A stretch of 64,000 nucleotides of DNA from Zobellella denitrificans (GTDB lineage Bacteria > Pseudomonadota > Gammaproteobacteria > Enterobacterales > Aeromonadaceae), in assembly GCF_002237365.1 (NCBI RefSeq), contig NZ_NMUO01000004.1:22959-86958 (forward strand), given 5' to 3'. Under the pieces are notes generated by a model, which was given only the letters and a program-made list of their open reading frames with translations, was not told the origin of the DNA and ran no database searches. Shown one piece after another: positions 17,478 through 26,717 of this stretch (position 1 is its first letter; the number at the start of each line of letters is the position of its first letter). Both the position numbers and the translations under genes were made by a program.

Positions 17478-19187
17478 ATGGAACAGATCCCGTCCGGCGT
17501 CCAGCCGGCGCCCTTATCCGACAAACCCTGGCTGCGCCGCTACCCGGAGGATGTGCCCGCCGAGATAGACGCGGATCGCTTCGCCTCCCTGGTGGAGATG
17601 TTCGAGCAGAGCGTCGCGGCCCACGCCGACAAGCCGGCCTACACCAACTTCGGCCAGACCCTCTGTTACCGGGAGCTGGACCGGTTGTCCCGGGACTTCG
17701 CCGCCTACCTGCAGCAGGGGCTGGGGCTGGCGCCCGGCGAGCGCATCGCGCTGATGATGCCCAACCTGCTGCAGTATCCGGTCTGCCTGTTCGGTGCCCT
17801 GCGCGCCGGCCTGGTGGTGGTCAACGTCAACCCGCTTTACACCGCCCGCGAGCTCGAGCACCAGCTGCGGGATTCCGGCGCTCGCGCCATCGTCATCGTG
17901 GAGAACTTCGCCCATACCCTGGACAAGGCCATCAGGCAGACGGCGGTGGAGCGGGTGATCCTGACCCGGATGGGCGATCACCTGGGGCTGGTGAAGGGCA
18001 CCTTGCTGAACTTTGTGGTCAGGCACATCAAGAAGATGGTGCCCCGCCACCATCTGCCGGCCTGGGTCGGCTACCAGGAGGCCATGGCCAGGGGACGGGC
18101 CATGGACTACCGCCGGCCCGAGCTGTCCGGCGACAGCCTGGCCTTTCTGCAGTACACCGGCGGCACCACCGGCCTGTCCAAGGGGGCCATGCTCAGCCAC
18201 CGCAACATGCTGGCCAACGTGGAGCAGTGCCTGGGGGTCTATGGCCCCGTGCTGGACGAGGGCAAGGAGCGGGTGGTCACCGCCCTGCCGCTCTACCATG
18301 TGTTCGCGCTCACGGTAAACGGCCTGCTGTTTCTGCGCCTGGGTGCCCAGAACCTGCTGATCACCAATCCGCGGGACATTCCCGGCTTCGTCAAGACGCT
18401 CAAGGGTTTCGATTTCACCTGCCTGACCGGGGTCAATACCCTGTTCAACGCCCTGGTGAACAACCCGGACTTCCAGGGCCACGACTTCGGCAGCCTGAAG
18501 CTGACCATCGGCGGCGGTATGTCGGTGCAGCGGGCGGTGGCCGAGCAGTGGCAGGCGATCACCGGCAGCAAGCTGCTGGAGGGCTACGGCCTGACCGAAT
18601 GCTCGCCGCTGGTGACCGTCTGCCCCTACGACATGGACGGTTACAACGGCTCCATCGGCCTGCCGGTGTGCTCCACCGAGGTGCGGCTGGTGGACGAGGA
18701 GGGCGAGGTCATCACCCTGAGCCAGACTCCGGGCGAGATGGAGGTGAGAGGGCCCCAGGTGATGAGTGGCTACTGGGGGCAGAGCGGGGCCGACGACTCG
18801 ACTTTCCACGACGGCTGGCTGCGCACCGGCGACATCGCCACCATGGACGAGCAGGGCTTCCTGAAGATAGTGGATCGCAAGAAGGACATGATACTGGTGT
18901 CGGGCTTCAACGTCTTCCCCAACGAGATCGAGGACGTGGCCATGCTGCACCAGGCGGTACTGGAGGCGGCGGCGGTGGGCGTGCCCCACAAGGAGACCGG
19001 CGAGATGGTCAAGCTGGTGGTGGTGAAAAAGCCGGGCGGCGAGCTGGACGAAAAAGCGCTGATCAGGCACTGCCGGCAACATCTCACTGCCTATAAGGTG
19101 CCTAAGGTGATAGAATTTCGCGACGAATTGCCCAAAACCAATGTCGGCAAGATATTGCGCCGGGAACTGAGGGACAGGGCTGCCTGA
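17478..19187 (+). CDS. fadD: Long-chain fatty acid--CoA ligase FadD
   Basis: A 569-residue acyl-adenylate-forming enzyme that activates imported long-chain fatty acids to acyl-CoA at the inner membrane, feeding beta-oxidation. The AMP-binding P-loop [16 protein letters not shown] and the motifs [19 protein letters not shown] and the FACS-like [20 protein letters not shown] are visible. E. coli FadD is 561 residues. A good SD (CAGGAG) precedes the ATG. FadR, its usual controller, is encoded 7 kb away in this window. Confidence 0.97.
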   Translation: MEQIPSGVQPAPLSDKPWLRRYPEDVPAEIDADRFASLVEMFEQSVAAHADKPAYTNFGQTLCYRELDRLSRDFAAYLQQGLGLAPGERIALMMPNLLQYPVCLFGALRAGLVVVNVNPLYTARELEHQLRDSGARAIVIVENFAHTLDKAIRQTAVERVILTRMGDHLGLVKGTLLNFVVRHIKKMVPRHHLPAWVGYQEAMARGRAMDYRRPELSGDSLAFLQYTGGTTGLSKGAMLSHRNMLANVEQCLGVYGPVLDEGKERVVTALPLYHVFALTVNGLLFLRLGAQNLLITNPRDIPGFVKTLKGFDFTCLTGVNTLFNALVNNPDFQGHDFGSLKLTIGGGMSVQRAVAEQWQAITGSKLLEGYGLTECSPLVTVCPYDMDGYNGSIGLPVCSTEVRLVDEEGEVITLSQTPGEMEVRGPQVMSGYWGQSGADDSTFHDGWLRTGDIATMDEQGFLKIVDRKKDMILVSGFNVFPNEIEDVAMLHQAVLEAAAVGVPHKETGEMVKLVVVKKPGGELDEKALIRHCRQHLTAYKVPKVIEFRDELPKTNVGKILRRELRDRAA

Positions 19188-19292
19188 GCGGCAACCCCGG
19201 GCGCCCGATAACCATCCCGGCGGCGCCCGGCGGAGCTGGCCCGTGCGTTTCGGCGCCCAGCCCGGATTCTGTCTTGCCGTAATCGAGCACCC

Positions 19293-20390
19293 ATGACCTA
19301 TACAGTGATCACCGATAACCAGACCCTGGCCGACTTCTGCGCCACCGACGCCACCCTGCTGGCGGTGGATACCGAGTTCGTCCGTACCCGTACCTTCTAC
19401 GCCAAGCCCGGCCTCTACCAGTTGCACGATGGTCGCCGCACCGCCCTGATCGACCCGCTGGCGGTGGCCGATCTCTCGCCCTTGTGGCGGCTGCTGCACG
19501 ATCCGGGCCGGATCTGCCTGCTGCACGCCGGCGGCGAGGATCTGGAGCTGTTCCAGCACCAGAGTGGCGCCCTGCCGGCCCGGGTGCACGATACCCAGCT
19601 GGCGGCGGCCTTCCTCGGACTCGGTGCCCAGCTCGGTTTTGCCGCCCTGGTCGAGCAGTTGCTGGGTGTCAGCCTGGACAAGGCCCATGCCCGCACCGAC
19701 TGGCTGGCCCGTCCCCTGTCGGCCGAGCAATTGCGCTACGCCGCCGACGATGTCATCTACCTCTACCCGCTGTACGAGCGGCTGTGGCAGCAGCTTGAGC
19801 AGAAAGGCTTTACCGCCTGGTTCGAGCAGGAATGCGAGTGGACGGTGAAGCGGCGCAGCGTCAGCACCCCGCCGGAGCTGGCCTACCTGGACATCAAGAA
19901 TGCCTGGACCCTGGACCGGCAGGCCCTGGGCGTACTGCAGCGCCTTTGCCAGTGGCGGCTGCTCGAGGCCCGGCGGCGGGATCTGGCGGTGAACTTCGTG
20001 GTCAAGGAGGCCCACCTGGTGCAGGTGGCTGAGCGGGCGCCGCGTTCCCTGTCCGATCTCAACCGGCTGGGACTGGAGCCGATGGAGATCAAGCGTCACG
20101 GCGATACCCTGCTGGCGCTGGTGCAGGAAGCGCTGGCCAGCCCCGACAGCTGGCCCGAGCCGGTCAGGCGGCTGGTGGATTATCCGGGGTACAAGGGCGA
20201 ACTCAAGCGCATCAAGGGACTGGTCGAGCAGGCGGGGGAAGATGCCGGCGTGCCGGCGGAGCTGATCGCGTCCAAGCGGCTGATCCACCAGTACCTGAGC
20301 TGGAAGTGGCGGCTGGAAGAAGCCGAAGACGTCATCCCGGCACTGTTGCAGGGCTGGCGCGGCGAGCTGCTGGGCGCCCGGCTCCGGTAG
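19293..20390 (+). CDS. rnd: Ribonuclease D
   Basis: A 365-residue DEDD-type 3'-5' exoribonuclease for tRNA and stable RNA 3' maturation. The exonuclease domain (1-190) has the DTEF start motif (LLAVDTEFVRTRT), the second Asp in VHDTQLAAAFLG, and YAADDVIYLYPLYERL. Two HRDC domains follow (about 205-285 and 290-365). fadD-rnd-min order matches E. coli. Confidence 0.95.
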   Translation: MTYTVITDNQTLADFCATDATLLAVDTEFVRTRTFYAKPGLYQLHDGRRTALIDPLAVADLSPLWRLLHDPGRICLLHAGGEDLELFQHQSGALPARVHDTQLAAAFLGLGAQLGFAALVEQLLGVSLDKAHARTDWLARPLSAEQLRYAADDVIYLYPLYERLWQQLEQKGFTAWFEQECEWTVKRRSVSTPPELAYLDIKNAWTLDRQALGVLQRLCQWRLLEARRRDLAVNFVVKEAHLVQVAERAPRSLSDLNRLGLEPMEIKRHGDTLLALVQEALASPDSWPEPVRRLVDYPGYKGELKRIKGLVEQAGEDAGVPAELIASKRLIHQYLSWKWRLEEAEDVIPALLQGWRGELLGARLR

Positions 20391-20396
20391 AATAAG

Positions 20397-20425
20397 AAAA
20401 GGGGGCGCCTGGGCGCCCCTTGTCC
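20397..20425. terminator. Bidirectional terminator between rnd and minE
   Basis: Stem AAGGGG(G)CGCC / GGCGCCCCTT with a 2-nt TG loop and one bulged G, lying between convergent rnd (+) and minE (-). A-rich sequence on the left flank serves the leftward transcript. Confidence 0.75.
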
Positions 20426-20426
20426 T

Positions 20427-20720
20427 TTACAGGCTGGCCTTGTCTTTGTCCTTATCCTTGTCTTCCGGCTCGGGCAGCATGATGTTCAGCTCCAGCACCG
20501 ACAGGTTATCCCCTTTCTGATCGAGCTGGACCGAGATCTGATCGAGATCGATGTCCACGTATTTACGGATAACGTCCAATATATCCTGTTTCAACTGCGG
20601 CAGATAATCCGGGGTATCCCGCTGGCTACGTTCGTGGGCAACAATGATCTGCAGGCGCTCTTTGGCGATCTTGGCGCTGTTCTGGGGCTTTCTTGAACGA
20701 AAATAGTCCAGTAGAGACAT
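20427..20720 (-). CDS. minE: Cell division topological specificity factor MinE
   Basis: MinE drives MinD off the membrane and sets the Min oscillation. The 97-residue protein starts [26 protein letters not shown], with the N-terminal membrane-targeting/anti-MinCD helix, and then a C-terminal topological domain. It has an unusual alternating Lys/Asp tail (EDKDKDKDK). The gene begins 3 nt after minD. Confidence 0.97.
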   Translation of the reverse strand: MSLLDYFRSRKPQNSAKIAKERLQIIVAHERSQRDTPDYLPQLKQDILDVIRKYVDIDLDQISVQLDQKGDNLSVLELNIMLPEPEDKDKDKDKASL

Positions 20721-20723
20721 AGG

Positions 20724-21536
20724 TTAACTCCCAAAAAGTCGGCTGAAAAATCCCTTCTTTTCCTCCTCGAGGAAGCGGAAGGCGCGTTCTTCGCCCAGCA
20801 GGCGGGCCACGGTGTCCGCATAGGCCTGGCCGGCATCGGATTCTTCGTCCAGGATCACCGGCTCGCCGGCGTTGGAGGCCTTGAGCACCGCCGGGGACTC
20901 GGGGATCACGCCCAGCAGCGGGATGGCGAGGATCTCCTGCACGTCCTGCACGCTCAGCATGTCGCCCCGGCTGACCCGTTCGGGAGAGTAGCGGGTCAGC
21001 AGCAGGTGCTCCTTGATGGGCTCCATGCCTTTCTCGGCGCGGCGGGACTTGGAGGACAGGATACCCAGGATGCGATCGGAATCCCGTACCGAGGACACCT
21101 CCGGGTTGGTGGTGACGATGGCTTCGTCGGCGAAATAGAGTGACATCAGGGCACCGGTTTCGATGCCGGCGGGGGAGTCGCAGATGATGTAGTCGAAATC
21201 CATGGCCGCCAGGTCGTTGAGCACCTTCTCGACCCCGTCCCGGGTCAGGGCGTCCTTGTCCCGGGTCTGGGAGGCCGGCAGTATGTAGAGCTGCTCTACC
21301 CGCTTGTCGCGGATCAGGGCCTGGTTGAGGTTGGCGTCGCCATTGATGACGTTGACGAAGTCATACACCACCCGCCGTTCGCAGCCCATGATGAGATCCA
21401 GGTTGCGCAGACCGATATCGAAATCGATCACTACCGTCTTGTGGCCCAGTTTGGCCAGTCCGGTGCTGATGGCTGCGCTGGAGGTGGTTTTACCCACGCC
21501 TCCCTTACCTGATGTGACGACGATAATTCGTGCCAT
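20724..21536 (-). CDS. minD: Septum site-determining ATPase MinD
   Basis: Deviant-Walker ATPase that binds membrane as an ATP dimer and recruits MinC. The P-loop SGKGGVGKTT has signature Lys11 and Lys16. The DSPAGIETGAL switch region and the amphipathic C-terminal membrane helix (FRFLEEEKKGFFSRLFGS) are present. Length 270, identical to E. coli. Confidence 0.98.
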   Translation of the reverse strand: MARIIVVTSGKGGVGKTTSSAAISTGLAKLGHKTVVIDFDIGLRNLDLIMGCERRVVYDFVNVINGDANLNQALIRDKRVEQLYILPASQTRDKDALTRDGVEKVLNDLAAMDFDYIICDSPAGIETGALMSLYFADEAIVTTNPEVSSVRDSDRILGILSSKSRRAEKGMEPIKEHLLLTRYSPERVSRGDMLSVQDVQEILAIPLLGVIPESPAVLKASNAGEPVILDEESDAGQAYADTVARLLGEERAFRFLEEEKKGFFSRLFGS

Positions 21537-21560
21537 AGTGTGTTCCTAAAAGTCGTAAAA

Positions 21561-22232
21561 TTAGAGTCTGTCGAACTTTAACTGTTCGCCCGCCAGGGAA
21601 ATACTGACTGCCTGTTCCCAGTTGGCACCTTGCAAGCCATCGCTCAGCTGGTAATGACCGGCGATGGAGATCAGTTCCGCCATCAGCTGCTGGCAATAGA
21701 TGCGGGCCGATTCGTTGCCCTTGGCGCCGGCCACCGCCCGCCCGCGCAAGGGGCCATAGATATGGATGCTGTCATCGGCGATCACCTCGGCCCCGTTGCC
21801 GACCGCGCCCAGTATTACCAGGGAGCCGTTGGGGGCGTAGACCTGCTGGCCGGAGCGCACCGGTCCACGGTGCACCTTGGTGCCGGGCTGGTTGAGCAGG
21901 GCGGCGGGCACTTCCTGCACCGGCACCTTGCCGGTGGTCATGACCGCCAGCCCCGCGTCCCTTACCGCGGCCCGGGTGTGGTCGTCCTTGATGCCGCTGA
22001 CCCCGACCGGGACCAGGTCAAGCTCCCTGATGGCGCCGGCCAGGGCGTTGAAGTCGGGTGTTTGCGAGAGTTTTTCGATATTGATGACTAAAGGTGCGGC
22101 TCGGAAGAACTCCGGCGCCTGTGCGATTTTTTCAGCCAATTGCTGTTTTACCCGCTGAATATCGCTATCGGTAATATGGGCTACCGACAGGGTAAAGCTA
22201 CTGCCTTTTAATTCGATGCCACGCTCCGCCAT
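21561..22232 (-). CDS. minC: Septum site-determining protein MinC
   Basis: FtsZ assembly inhibitor delivered to poles by MinD. Start ATG at 22232 (MAERGIELKGSSFTLSVAH) follows a strong SD (GGGGGAAA) and gives 223 residues. The N-terminal FtsZ-inhibitory domain (1-100) and the C-terminal beta-helix domain (about 118-223; RSGQQVYAPNGSLVILGAVGNGAEV) that binds MinD are visible. First gene of minCDE. Confidence 0.97.
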   Translation of the reverse strand: MAERGIELKGSSFTLSVAHITDSDIQRVKQQLAEKIAQAPEFFRAAPLVINIEKLSQTPDFNALAGAIRELDLVPVGVSGIKDDHTRAAVRDAGLAVMTTGKVPVQEVPAALLNQPGTKVHRGPVRSGQQVYAPNGSLVILGAVGNGAEVIADDSIHIYGPLRGRAVAGAKGNESARIYCQQLMAELISIAGHYQLSDGLQGANWEQAVSISLAGEQLKFDRL

Positions 22233-22322
22233 TTGCGGCTTTCCCCCGAGGATGCAATCCTTTTTGTTATTGGTCGTGCTGATGTTATAGTTTGCCATCT
22301 TCACTGGCAATAAACCCGACGG

Positions 22323-22351
22323 ATTATAGCAATTTCCATGTTGTGTGTAGT
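22323..22351 (-). promoter_or_regulatory. Predicted promoter of minCDE
   Basis: On the minus strand a perfect TATAAT (22323-22328) lies 17 nt downstream of ACTACA (22346-22351, weak -35). It is about 90 nt upstream of minC and overlaps the start of divergent ycgL. Confidence 0.45.
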
Positions 22352-22619
22352 GTATAAAAGCCCGAAAAAGGCGGAGACCTATCTTTTCGTCGAGCGGCGC
22401 GACGACTTTTCGCGTGTGCCGGCCGCCTTGCTGGATACTTTCGGCACCCCGCAGTTGGCGATGATCGTCAACCTGGCCACCAAGACCCGGCTGGGCCAGG
22501 CGGATATCGACAAGGTCAGGCTGGCGCTGCGCACCCAGGGATATTATCTGCAGTTGCCGCCGCCGCCCGACGATCTGCTGAAGGCCCACCTGGCCGCCCG
22601 GGGCAAGTCCCCGGCCTGA
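22338..22619 (+). CDS. ycgL: YcgL domain protein
   Basis: A 93-residue protein of the YcgL family. MLCVVYKSPKKAETYLFVERRDDFSRVP aligns with E. coli YcgL, and the GYYLQLPPPPDDLLKAHL block is the family signature. No clear SD is visible before the ATG. Function unknown; conserved divergent neighbour of minC in gammaproteobacteria. Confidence 0.92.
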   Translation: MLCVVYKSPKKAETYLFVERRDDFSRVPAALLDTFGTPQLAMIVNLATKTRLGQADIDKVRLALRTQGYYLQLPPPPDDLLKAHLAARGKSPA

Positions 22620-22650
22620 CCCTCCCGCGTGCACCAAACAGGAGCCTCTT

Positions 22651-23313
22651 ATGTACCAACATCTCGATTTGCAGGGCCACCCGCTGCCTTATGCGGTGGG
22701 CAAGGTGGTCTGCGTGGGCCGCAGCTACAAGGAGCACGCGGCGGAGCTGAACAACCCGGTGCCGGAACAGCCCTTGTTGTTCATCAAGCCCTCCACCAGT
22801 CTGGTGGGGCTGGAGGCGCCGCTGCTGCTGCCCCGTGGCCAGGGGGCGGTGCATCACGAGCTGGAAGTGGCCCTGCTGATCGGACGCCGGCTGTGCCACA
22901 CCGAGCCGGGGCACGCCCTGGAGGCGGTGGCCGGCGTCGGCCTGGCGCTGGATCTGACCCTGCGCGAGGTGCAGGAGCAGCTCAAGGCCAAGGGCCATCC
23001 CTGGGAGCGGGCCAAGGCCTTCGATGGCAGTTGCCCCATCAGTCCCTTCGCCCTGCCCGAGGTGCTGGATGATTTACAGCACCTCAAGTTCTCACTGGCG
23101 GTGAACGGCCAGGAGCGCCAATCCGGCAATACCGCCCTGATGCTCTGGTCCATCGGCGAACTGCTGGCGGAGATGAGCCGCTGCTTCACCCTCAACCCCG
23201 GCGACGTGGTGCTGACCGGCACGCCCAAGGGCGTGGCCGAACTCAGGCCCAATGACCGGCTCGAGCTGCAGCTCGACGGCCAGTATCGTTTCGAAGCAAG
23301 GGTGGCAGGCTAG
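22651..23313 (+). CDS. ycgM: Fumarylacetoacetate hydrolase-family protein YcgM
   Basis: A 220-residue FAH-fold enzyme, a family that includes acylpyruvases and oxaloacetate decarboxylases. Metal-binding motifs include HHELEVALLIGR (Glu ligands) and the conserved GRSYKEHAAEL and LTGTPKGV segments. Human FAHD1 and E. coli YcgM are the closest named relatives; exact substrate not determinable from sequence. SD AGGAGCC precedes the ATG. Confidence 0.88.
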   Translation: MYQHLDLQGHPLPYAVGKVVCVGRSYKEHAAELNNPVPEQPLLFIKPSTSLVGLEAPLLLPRGQGAVHHELEVALLIGRRLCHTEPGHALEAVAGVGLALDLTLREVQEQLKAKGHPWERAKAFDGSCPISPFALPEVLDDLQHLKFSLAVNGQERQSGNTALMLWSIGELLAEMSRCFTLNPGDVVLTGTPKGVAELRPNDRLELQLDGQYRFEARVAG

Positions 23314-23316
23314 GTG

Positions 23317-23751
23317 ATGCAGTCCGATTTCTGGCATAGCAAGCGGCTCGACGAAATGAGCGAGCAGGAATGGGAAGCCCTGTGCGACGGCTGCGGCAAG
23401 TGCTGTCTCAACAAGCTGATTGACGAAGACACCGATGAGCTGGTGCACACCAACGTGGCCTGCGAACTGCTCAATACCCACAGCTGCGCCTGCAGCGACT
23501 ACGCCAACCGTTTCGCCCGGGTACCGGACTGCCTGAAGATCACCCGGGACAAGCTGGCCGACTATTACTGGCTGCCGTCCACCTGTGCCTACCGCCTGCT
23601 GGCGGAGGGCAAGTCACTGCCGTCCTGGCATCCGCTGCGCACCGGCTCCAAGAGCGCCATGCACAAGGCAGGCCAGTCGGTGCGGGGCAAGGTGGTGCTC
23701 GAATCCCAGGCCGGCGACTGGGAAGATCATATCATTACCTGGGCCAGTTGA
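23317..23751 (+). CDS. ycgN: YcgN-family Cys-cluster protein
   Basis: A 144-residue UPF0260/YcgN protein. The N-terminal Cys motif [22 protein letters not shown] suggests a zinc or iron cluster; two more Cys-rich stretches follow ([21 protein letters not shown]). Two in-frame starts exist (GTG 23314, ATG 23317); I prefer the ATG. It is almost contiguous with ycgM. Function unknown. Confidence 0.88.
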   Translation: MQSDFWHSKRLDEMSEQEWEALCDGCGKCCLNKLIDEDTDELVHTNVACELLNTHSCACSDYANRFARVPDCLKITRDKLADYYWLPSTCAYRLLAEGKSLPSWHPLRTGSKSAMHKAGQSVRGKVVLESQAGDWEDHIITWAS

Positions 23752-23780
23752 CCGGCTACCGTGAAGTGTGAGGCGCATCT

Positions 23781-23814
23781 GCCTCACGCCTCACGCCTCA
23801 CGCCTCACGCCTCG
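23781..23814. repeat. Heptamer tandem repeat (GCCTCAC) at the 3' end of dsbB
   Basis: GCCTCAC is repeated four times plus a partial unit. Upstream, GAGGC/GCCTC forms a small inverted repeat (23770-23785). The dsbB stop codon lies inside the array. Read on the minus strand (GTGAGGC), every frame meets a TGA within 21 nt, so copy-number change would alter only the last few residues of DsbB. Confidence 0.85.
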
Positions 23815-24312
23815 CCTCAACGCACCGACCAGCCGTACGACGATAAAGAAGGCCGCCAGGCCCGCCAGCAGCGCGAAAATCCCCATCAGCCACTGGGGCA
23901 TGCTCCAGCCCAGCCAGGACCAGTCCACGTCGGCGCAATCTCCGGTGGGGTGGAACAGTGCCGGCATCCAGCGGTCCAGCGGGGCCCAGGCGGGAAATTC
24001 GGCGAAGCTGGAGCACTGGTTGAAGGGGGAGGGGTTGAGCTGGTAACCCACGTGCTCTTCCGCCAGCAGATATCCCTTGGCGGACGCCGCCAGCCAGCCC
24101 GGCAGGGCGAGGTTGCCCGGCATCCCCTGGGGCGCCAGCCAGCCCAGCAGGCCGGCGAGGATGACACCGACCAACGCGGCGCGCTGATAGACGCACATGA
24201 CGCAGGGGTGGTAGCCCTGCACATACTGGAAGAACAGCGCGATCAGCAGCAGCAGGGCGGCGCCGGCGGTGAGCAGGGCCCAGGCAAAACGGGAACGGGA
24301 GAAGGCGTACAA
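23791..24312 (-). CDS. dsbB: Disulfide bond formation protein DsbB
   Basis: Inner-membrane quinone-linked oxidase that reoxidises DsbA. The 173-residue, four-helix protein has the CVMC redox pair after the first helix region (GYHPCVMCVYQR) and the second pair in the periplasmic loop (NQCSSF ... GDCADV). The Arg after CVMC-VYQ, which binds quinone, is present. The C-terminal tail (ALRRGVRREA) is encoded by the heptamer repeat. Divergent from fadR. Confidence 0.95.
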   Translation of the reverse strand: MYAFSRSRFAWALLTAGAALLLLIALFFQYVQGYHPCVMCVYQRAALVGVILAGLLGWLAPQGMPGNLALPGWLAASAKGYLLAEEHVGYQLNPSPFNQCSSFAEFPAWAPLDRWMPALFHPTGDCADVDWSWLGWSMPQWLMGIFALLAGLAAFFIVVRLVGALRRGVRREA

Positions 24313-24361
24313 GTTCGGATCCTCATGGTCTCGGGTCGGCGGCGTGTCCGGGTGGTTGCGC

Positions 24362-24391
24362 TTGTGAGAAACTGGTCTGCCCTGTTATCAT
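24362..24391 (+). promoter_or_regulatory. fadR promoter with embedded FadR operator
   Basis: TTGTGA (24362-24367), 18-nt spacer, TATCAT (24386-24391). Spanning the spacer and the -10 is AACTGGTCTGCCCTGTT (24370-24386), which fits the FadR consensus ANCTGGTCNGACCNGNT with one mismatch. A repressor here would block RNA polymerase, so fadR is probably autoregulated. Confidence 0.65.
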
Positions 24392-24436
24392 CACTGTCAG
24401 TCTTGCCTGCCTTAACAAATTTAACAGAGTGGTTGC

Positions 24437-25153
24437 ATGGTCATAAAGGCACAAAGCCCAGCCAGTTTTGCGGAAGAATATATCATAGAGTCTATCTGGA
24501 ACAGTCGATTTCCGCCGGGCTCCATCCTGCCTGCCGAACGGGAGCTGTCCGAATTGATCGGCGTTACCCGAACCACCCTGCGCGAGGTGCTGCAGCGGCT
24601 GGCCCGGGACGGCTGGCTGACCATACAGCACGGCAAGCCGACCCGGGTCAACAATTTCTGGGAAACCTCCGGCCTGAACATCCTGGAGACCCTGGCCCGG
24701 CTGGACGAGGACAAGGTGCCCGAGCTTATCGAGCAACTCCTTTCCGCCCGTACCCATATCAGCAGCATCTTTATCCGCGGTGCGGTCAAGAATGCCCCCC
24801 AGCGGGTCATCGCCCTCGCCGGTGAACTCGAGCAACTGGCGGACGAAGGCGAGGCGTTCGCCCGCTTCGATTACGAGCTGCACCACCAGTTGGCCTTCGC
24901 CTCCGGCAATCCCATCTATGCCTTGATCCTCAATGGTTTCAAGGGGCTCTATTGCCGGGTGGGGCGTTACTACTTCTCCCGTCCGGCGGCCCGGGCCCTG
25001 GCTGCCGATTACTATCGCACCCTGGCCCGGCTTGCCGCCGAGGGCAGGGTGGAGGAAGTAGCCGAGGTGGTCAGGGAATACGGCAAGGCCTCGGGGCGGT
25101 TGTGGCACGAGATGCGCGAGCACATGCCCGACAGCCTGGTGCAGCAAAAATAA
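24437..25153 (+). CDS. fadR: Fatty acid metabolism regulator FadR
   Basis: A 238-residue GntR-family acyl-CoA-responsive regulator (E. coli 239). The N-terminal winged HTH ([31 protein letters not shown]) and C-terminal all-helical acyl-CoA domain are present. It represses fad genes and activates fabA/fabB in known relatives. An operator sits in its own promoter. Convergent with ycgB across a perfect terminator. Confidence 0.97.
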   Translation: MVIKAQSPASFAEEYIIESIWNSRFPPGSILPAERELSELIGVTRTTLREVLQRLARDGWLTIQHGKPTRVNNFWETSGLNILETLARLDEDKVPELIEQLLSARTHISSIFIRGAVKNAPQRVIALAGELEQLADEGEAFARFDYELHHQLAFASGNPIYALILNGFKGLYCRVGRYYFSRPAARALAADYYRTLARLAAEGRVEEVAEVVREYGKASGRLWHEMREHMPDSLVQQK

Positions 25154-25187
25154 ACAACAACGCCTCCCTGTGGAGGCGTTGTTGTTT
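25153..25187. terminator. Bidirectional terminator between fadR and ycgB
   Basis: A perfect 15-bp stem (25153-25167 with 25172-25186), loop CTGT. Its first base is the last base of the fadR stop and it ends just before the ycgB stop. A-rich and T-rich flanks serve both directions. Confidence 0.9.
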
Positions 25188-26716
25188 CAGATGGCGGAAG
25201 GGGATTTGTCCGGGCAACGGCCGACGATGGTGGCGCCGCCGTCCGGCTCCTCCTGCTCCAGTATGACGTCGAATCCCCACAGCCGGTGCACATGCTTGAG
25301 CACCTCATGGCGCGATTCCGCCAGCGGGATGCGGTTGTGGGGCACATGGCGCAGGGTGAGGGAGCGGTCGCCCTTGACCTCGACGTTGTATACCTGCAGG
25401 TTGGGCTCCAGGTTGGACAGGTTGTACTGGTTCGACAGGGTCTGGCGCAGCTGGCGGTAACCCAGTTCGTCGTGGATGGCGGAAATCTCCAGGTAGTTGC
25501 GGGTGTCGTCGTCGGCGACCGCGAACAAGTGAAAGTCGCGCATCACCTTGGGCGAGAGGAACTGACTGATAAAGCTCTCGTCCTTGAAGTTTTCCATGGC
25601 AAAGTGCAGGGTCTTGACCCAGTCGCTGCCGGCGATGTCCGGGAACCAGGCCCTGTCTTCCTCGGTCGGCCGTTCGCAGATCCGGCGCAGATCCTGGAAC
25701 ATGGCGAAACCCAGGGCATAGGGGTTGATGCCGGAATAATAGCGGCTGTTGTAGGGCGGCTGGAAGATCACGTTGGTATGACTGTGCAGCACCTCCATCA
25801 TGAAACGGTCGGTGACCAGGCCTTCGTCGTACATGTGCTGGGTGATGGTGTAGTGCCAGAAGGTGGCCCAGCCCTCGTTCATCACCTGGGTCTGCTTCTG
25901 GGGATAGAAGTACTGGCTGATCTTGCGCACTATGCGCACCACCTCCCGCTGCCAGGGCTCGAGCAGGGGGGCGTGTTTCTCGATAAAGTAGAGGATGTTC
26001 TCTTCCGGCTCTGCCGGATAACGCCGTTTCTTTTCTTTCTTGGCGTCGTCCATGCGCGGCAGGGTCCGCCACAGCTCGTTGACCTGGGTCTGCAGGTAGG
26101 CTTCCCTGGCCTTTTGCCGACGACGCTCTTCCGCCAATGACAGCTTCTGGGGGCGCTTGTAGCGGTCCACCCCGTAGTTCATCAGGGCATGGCAGCTGTC
26201 GAGGATGGCCTCCACCTCGGTCACCCCGTACTTTTCCTCGCACTCGTTGATGTAGTTTTTGGCAAACAGCAGGTAGTCGATGATCGACTCGGCATCGGTC
26301 CAGGTCTTGAACAGGTAGTTGTTCTTGAAGAAGGAGTTGTGGCCGTAGCAGGCGTGGGCCATCACCAGGGCCTGCATCGGCATGGTGTTTTCCTCCATCA
26401 GGTAGGCGATGCAGGGGTTGGAGTTGATCACGATCTCGTAGGCCAGCCCCATCTGGCCACGCTTGTAATTCTGCTCGGTCTGGATGAATTTCTTGCCGTA
26501 GGACCAGTGGTGGTAGCCGATGGGCATGCCGATGCTGGAGTAGGCGTCCATCATCTGCTCGCCGGTGATGATCTCTATCTGGTTGGGATAGGTATCGAGG
26601 CCGTAACCGGCGGCGATACGGGCGATCTCCCGATGATAGCTCTCGAGCAGATCGAAGGTCCAGTCGGGGCCGTCACTCAGCGGCCGGGTTTTCGCGATTG
26701 CTTCTGCCATGGTCAC
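25187..26716 (-). CDS. ycgB: SpoVR family protein YcgB
   Basis: A 509-residue cytosolic protein of the SpoVR family (E. coli YcgB 510). The conserved GYHHWSYGKKF motif and the MNEGWATFWHYTITQHMYDEG motif are present. In E. coli ycgB is a stress/stationary-phase gene, and yeaG-yeaH-ycgB homologues are often clustered, as here. Molecular activity unknown. It begins 1 nt after yeaH. Confidence 0.93.
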   Translation of the reverse strand: MTMAEAIAKTRPLSDGPDWTFDLLESYHREIARIAAGYGLDTYPNQIEIITGEQMMDAYSSIGMPIGYHHWSYGKKFIQTEQNYKRGQMGLAYEIVINSNPCIAYLMEENTMPMQALVMAHACYGHNSFFKNNYLFKTWTDAESIIDYLLFAKNYINECEEKYGVTEVEAILDSCHALMNYGVDRYKRPQKLSLAEERRRQKAREAYLQTQVNELWRTLPRMDDAKKEKKRRYPAEPEENILYFIEKHAPLLEPWQREVVRIVRKISQYFYPQKQTQVMNEGWATFWHYTITQHMYDEGLVTDRFMMEVLHSHTNVIFQPPYNSRYYSGINPYALGFAMFQDLRRICERPTEEDRAWFPDIAGSDWVKTLHFAMENFKDESFISQFLSPKVMRDFHLFAVADDDTRNYLEISAIHDELGYRQLRQTLSNQYNLSNLEPNLQVYNVEVKGDRSLTLRHVPHNRIPLAESRHEVLKHVHRLWGFDVILEQEEPDGGATIVGRCPDKSPSAI

Positions 26717-26717
26717 C

